Position numbers and translations under genes: made by a program. A model generated the notes under the pieces. The model worked only from the letters and a program-made list of their open reading frames with translations, was not told the DNA's origin and made no database searches. A stretch of 64,000 nt of DNA. It comes from Variovorax sp. HW608. GTDB lineage: Bacteria > Pseudomonadota > Gammaproteobacteria > Burkholderiales > Burkholderiaceae_C. Where the stretch lies: positions 3,100,001 through 3,164,000 of the forward strand of contig NZ_LT607803.1 in assembly GCF_900090195.1 (NCBI RefSeq), read 5' to 3'. Of the stretch, positions 63,939 through 64,000 are shown in pieces (positions within the stretch are counted from its first letter, which is position 1; every line of letters begins with the position of its first letter).

Positions 63939-64000
63939 GTGCAGACCACCACAGCCAACACCTTTCCCCGTTTGCTGCAAGGCCATGCCCAGCGGCAGCC
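63939..64000 (+). CDS. N-terminus of an AMP-dependent acyl-CoA synthetase (partial)
   Basis: The last 62 bp hold GTG 63939 followed by 20 codons reading TTTANTFPRLLQGHAQRQ. The 'TFPRLL..HA..RP' start is the usual opening of long-chain acyl-CoA synthetases found opposite Crp/Fnr regulators in Comamonadaceae. The gene continues beyond the window, so the family call is tentative. Confidence 0.45.
   Translation, partial: MQTTTANTFPRLLQGHAQRQ

Overview
The window looks like chromosome from a high-G+C betaproteobacterium of the Burkholderiales, most likely a Comamonadaceae member close to Variovorax. Three things point there: several orphan Bug/TctC-type periplasmic receptors, a dense population of acyl-CoA dehydrogenase, CoA-transferase and acyl-CoA ligase genes, and G-rich extragenic hairpins of the 'CCCCCTCC-gcgaa-GGAGGGGG' kind. 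This assignment is inferred from gene content and composition only. I saw no rRNA, tRNA, CRISPR array, transposase or phage gene.

Layout. 1-5.3 kb: the end of a DUF4331-like gene, a small lipoprotein, a TPR protein and a HupE/UreJ membrane protein in a tightly coupled operon. It faces a convergent ECF sigma/RskA anti-sigma pair and a methyltransferase. 5.3-12.9 kb: a copper/silver efflux block on the minus strand (Cys-containing exported protein, TolC-like channel, CusB with a fused CusF domain, CusA with the full Met triad, free CusF, c-type cytochrome). It abuts a fragment of a Bug receptor gene. 13.4-26.8 kb: acyl-CoA and organic-acid metabolism. This includes two acyl-CoA dehydrogenases, an acyl-CoA ligase, RidA, an ABC_sub_bind receptor, a DUF2092/Asn-rich pair, and a LysR-controlled acyl-CoA dehydrogenase / Bug receptor / CaiB CoA-transferase operon, followed by a cysteine-synthase-like enzyme.

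27-37.6 kb: a visibly lower-G+C TPR (TTC38-like) gene, a class III cyclase/TolB-like/TPR fusion, a DUF2189 membrane protein, a DMT exporter, an orphan ferritin-like diiron protein, an AraC regulator, a flavin monooxygenase and htpG with an unusual insertion. 37.8-43.7 kb: the most unusual locus, a seven-gene plus-strand cluster. It has three related secreted subunit-like proteins, two small secreted proteins, a PapD-like chaperone and a 693-residue beta-barrel-like protein ending in an SdrD-B/carboxypeptidase-regulatory-like domain. I read it as a divergent chaperone-usher-type surface assembly system.

43.7-52 kb: an orphan solute-binding protein, a small repeat-containing exported protein, a QseBC-like two-component system, a LysR regulator with a divergent quinone-oxidoreductase/GlcG pair, an RluF-like pseudouridine synthase and a DMT transporter. 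51.9-60.05 kb: a complete kdp potassium system on the minus strand, in transcription order: a 34-aa ORF, kdpF, kdpA, kdpB, kdpC, kdpD, kdpE. 60.3-64 kb: a small hypothetical gene, another Bug receptor, an SDR, an SRAP-fold protein that has lost its catalytic residues, a Crp/Fnr regulator and the start of an acyl-CoA synthetase gene.
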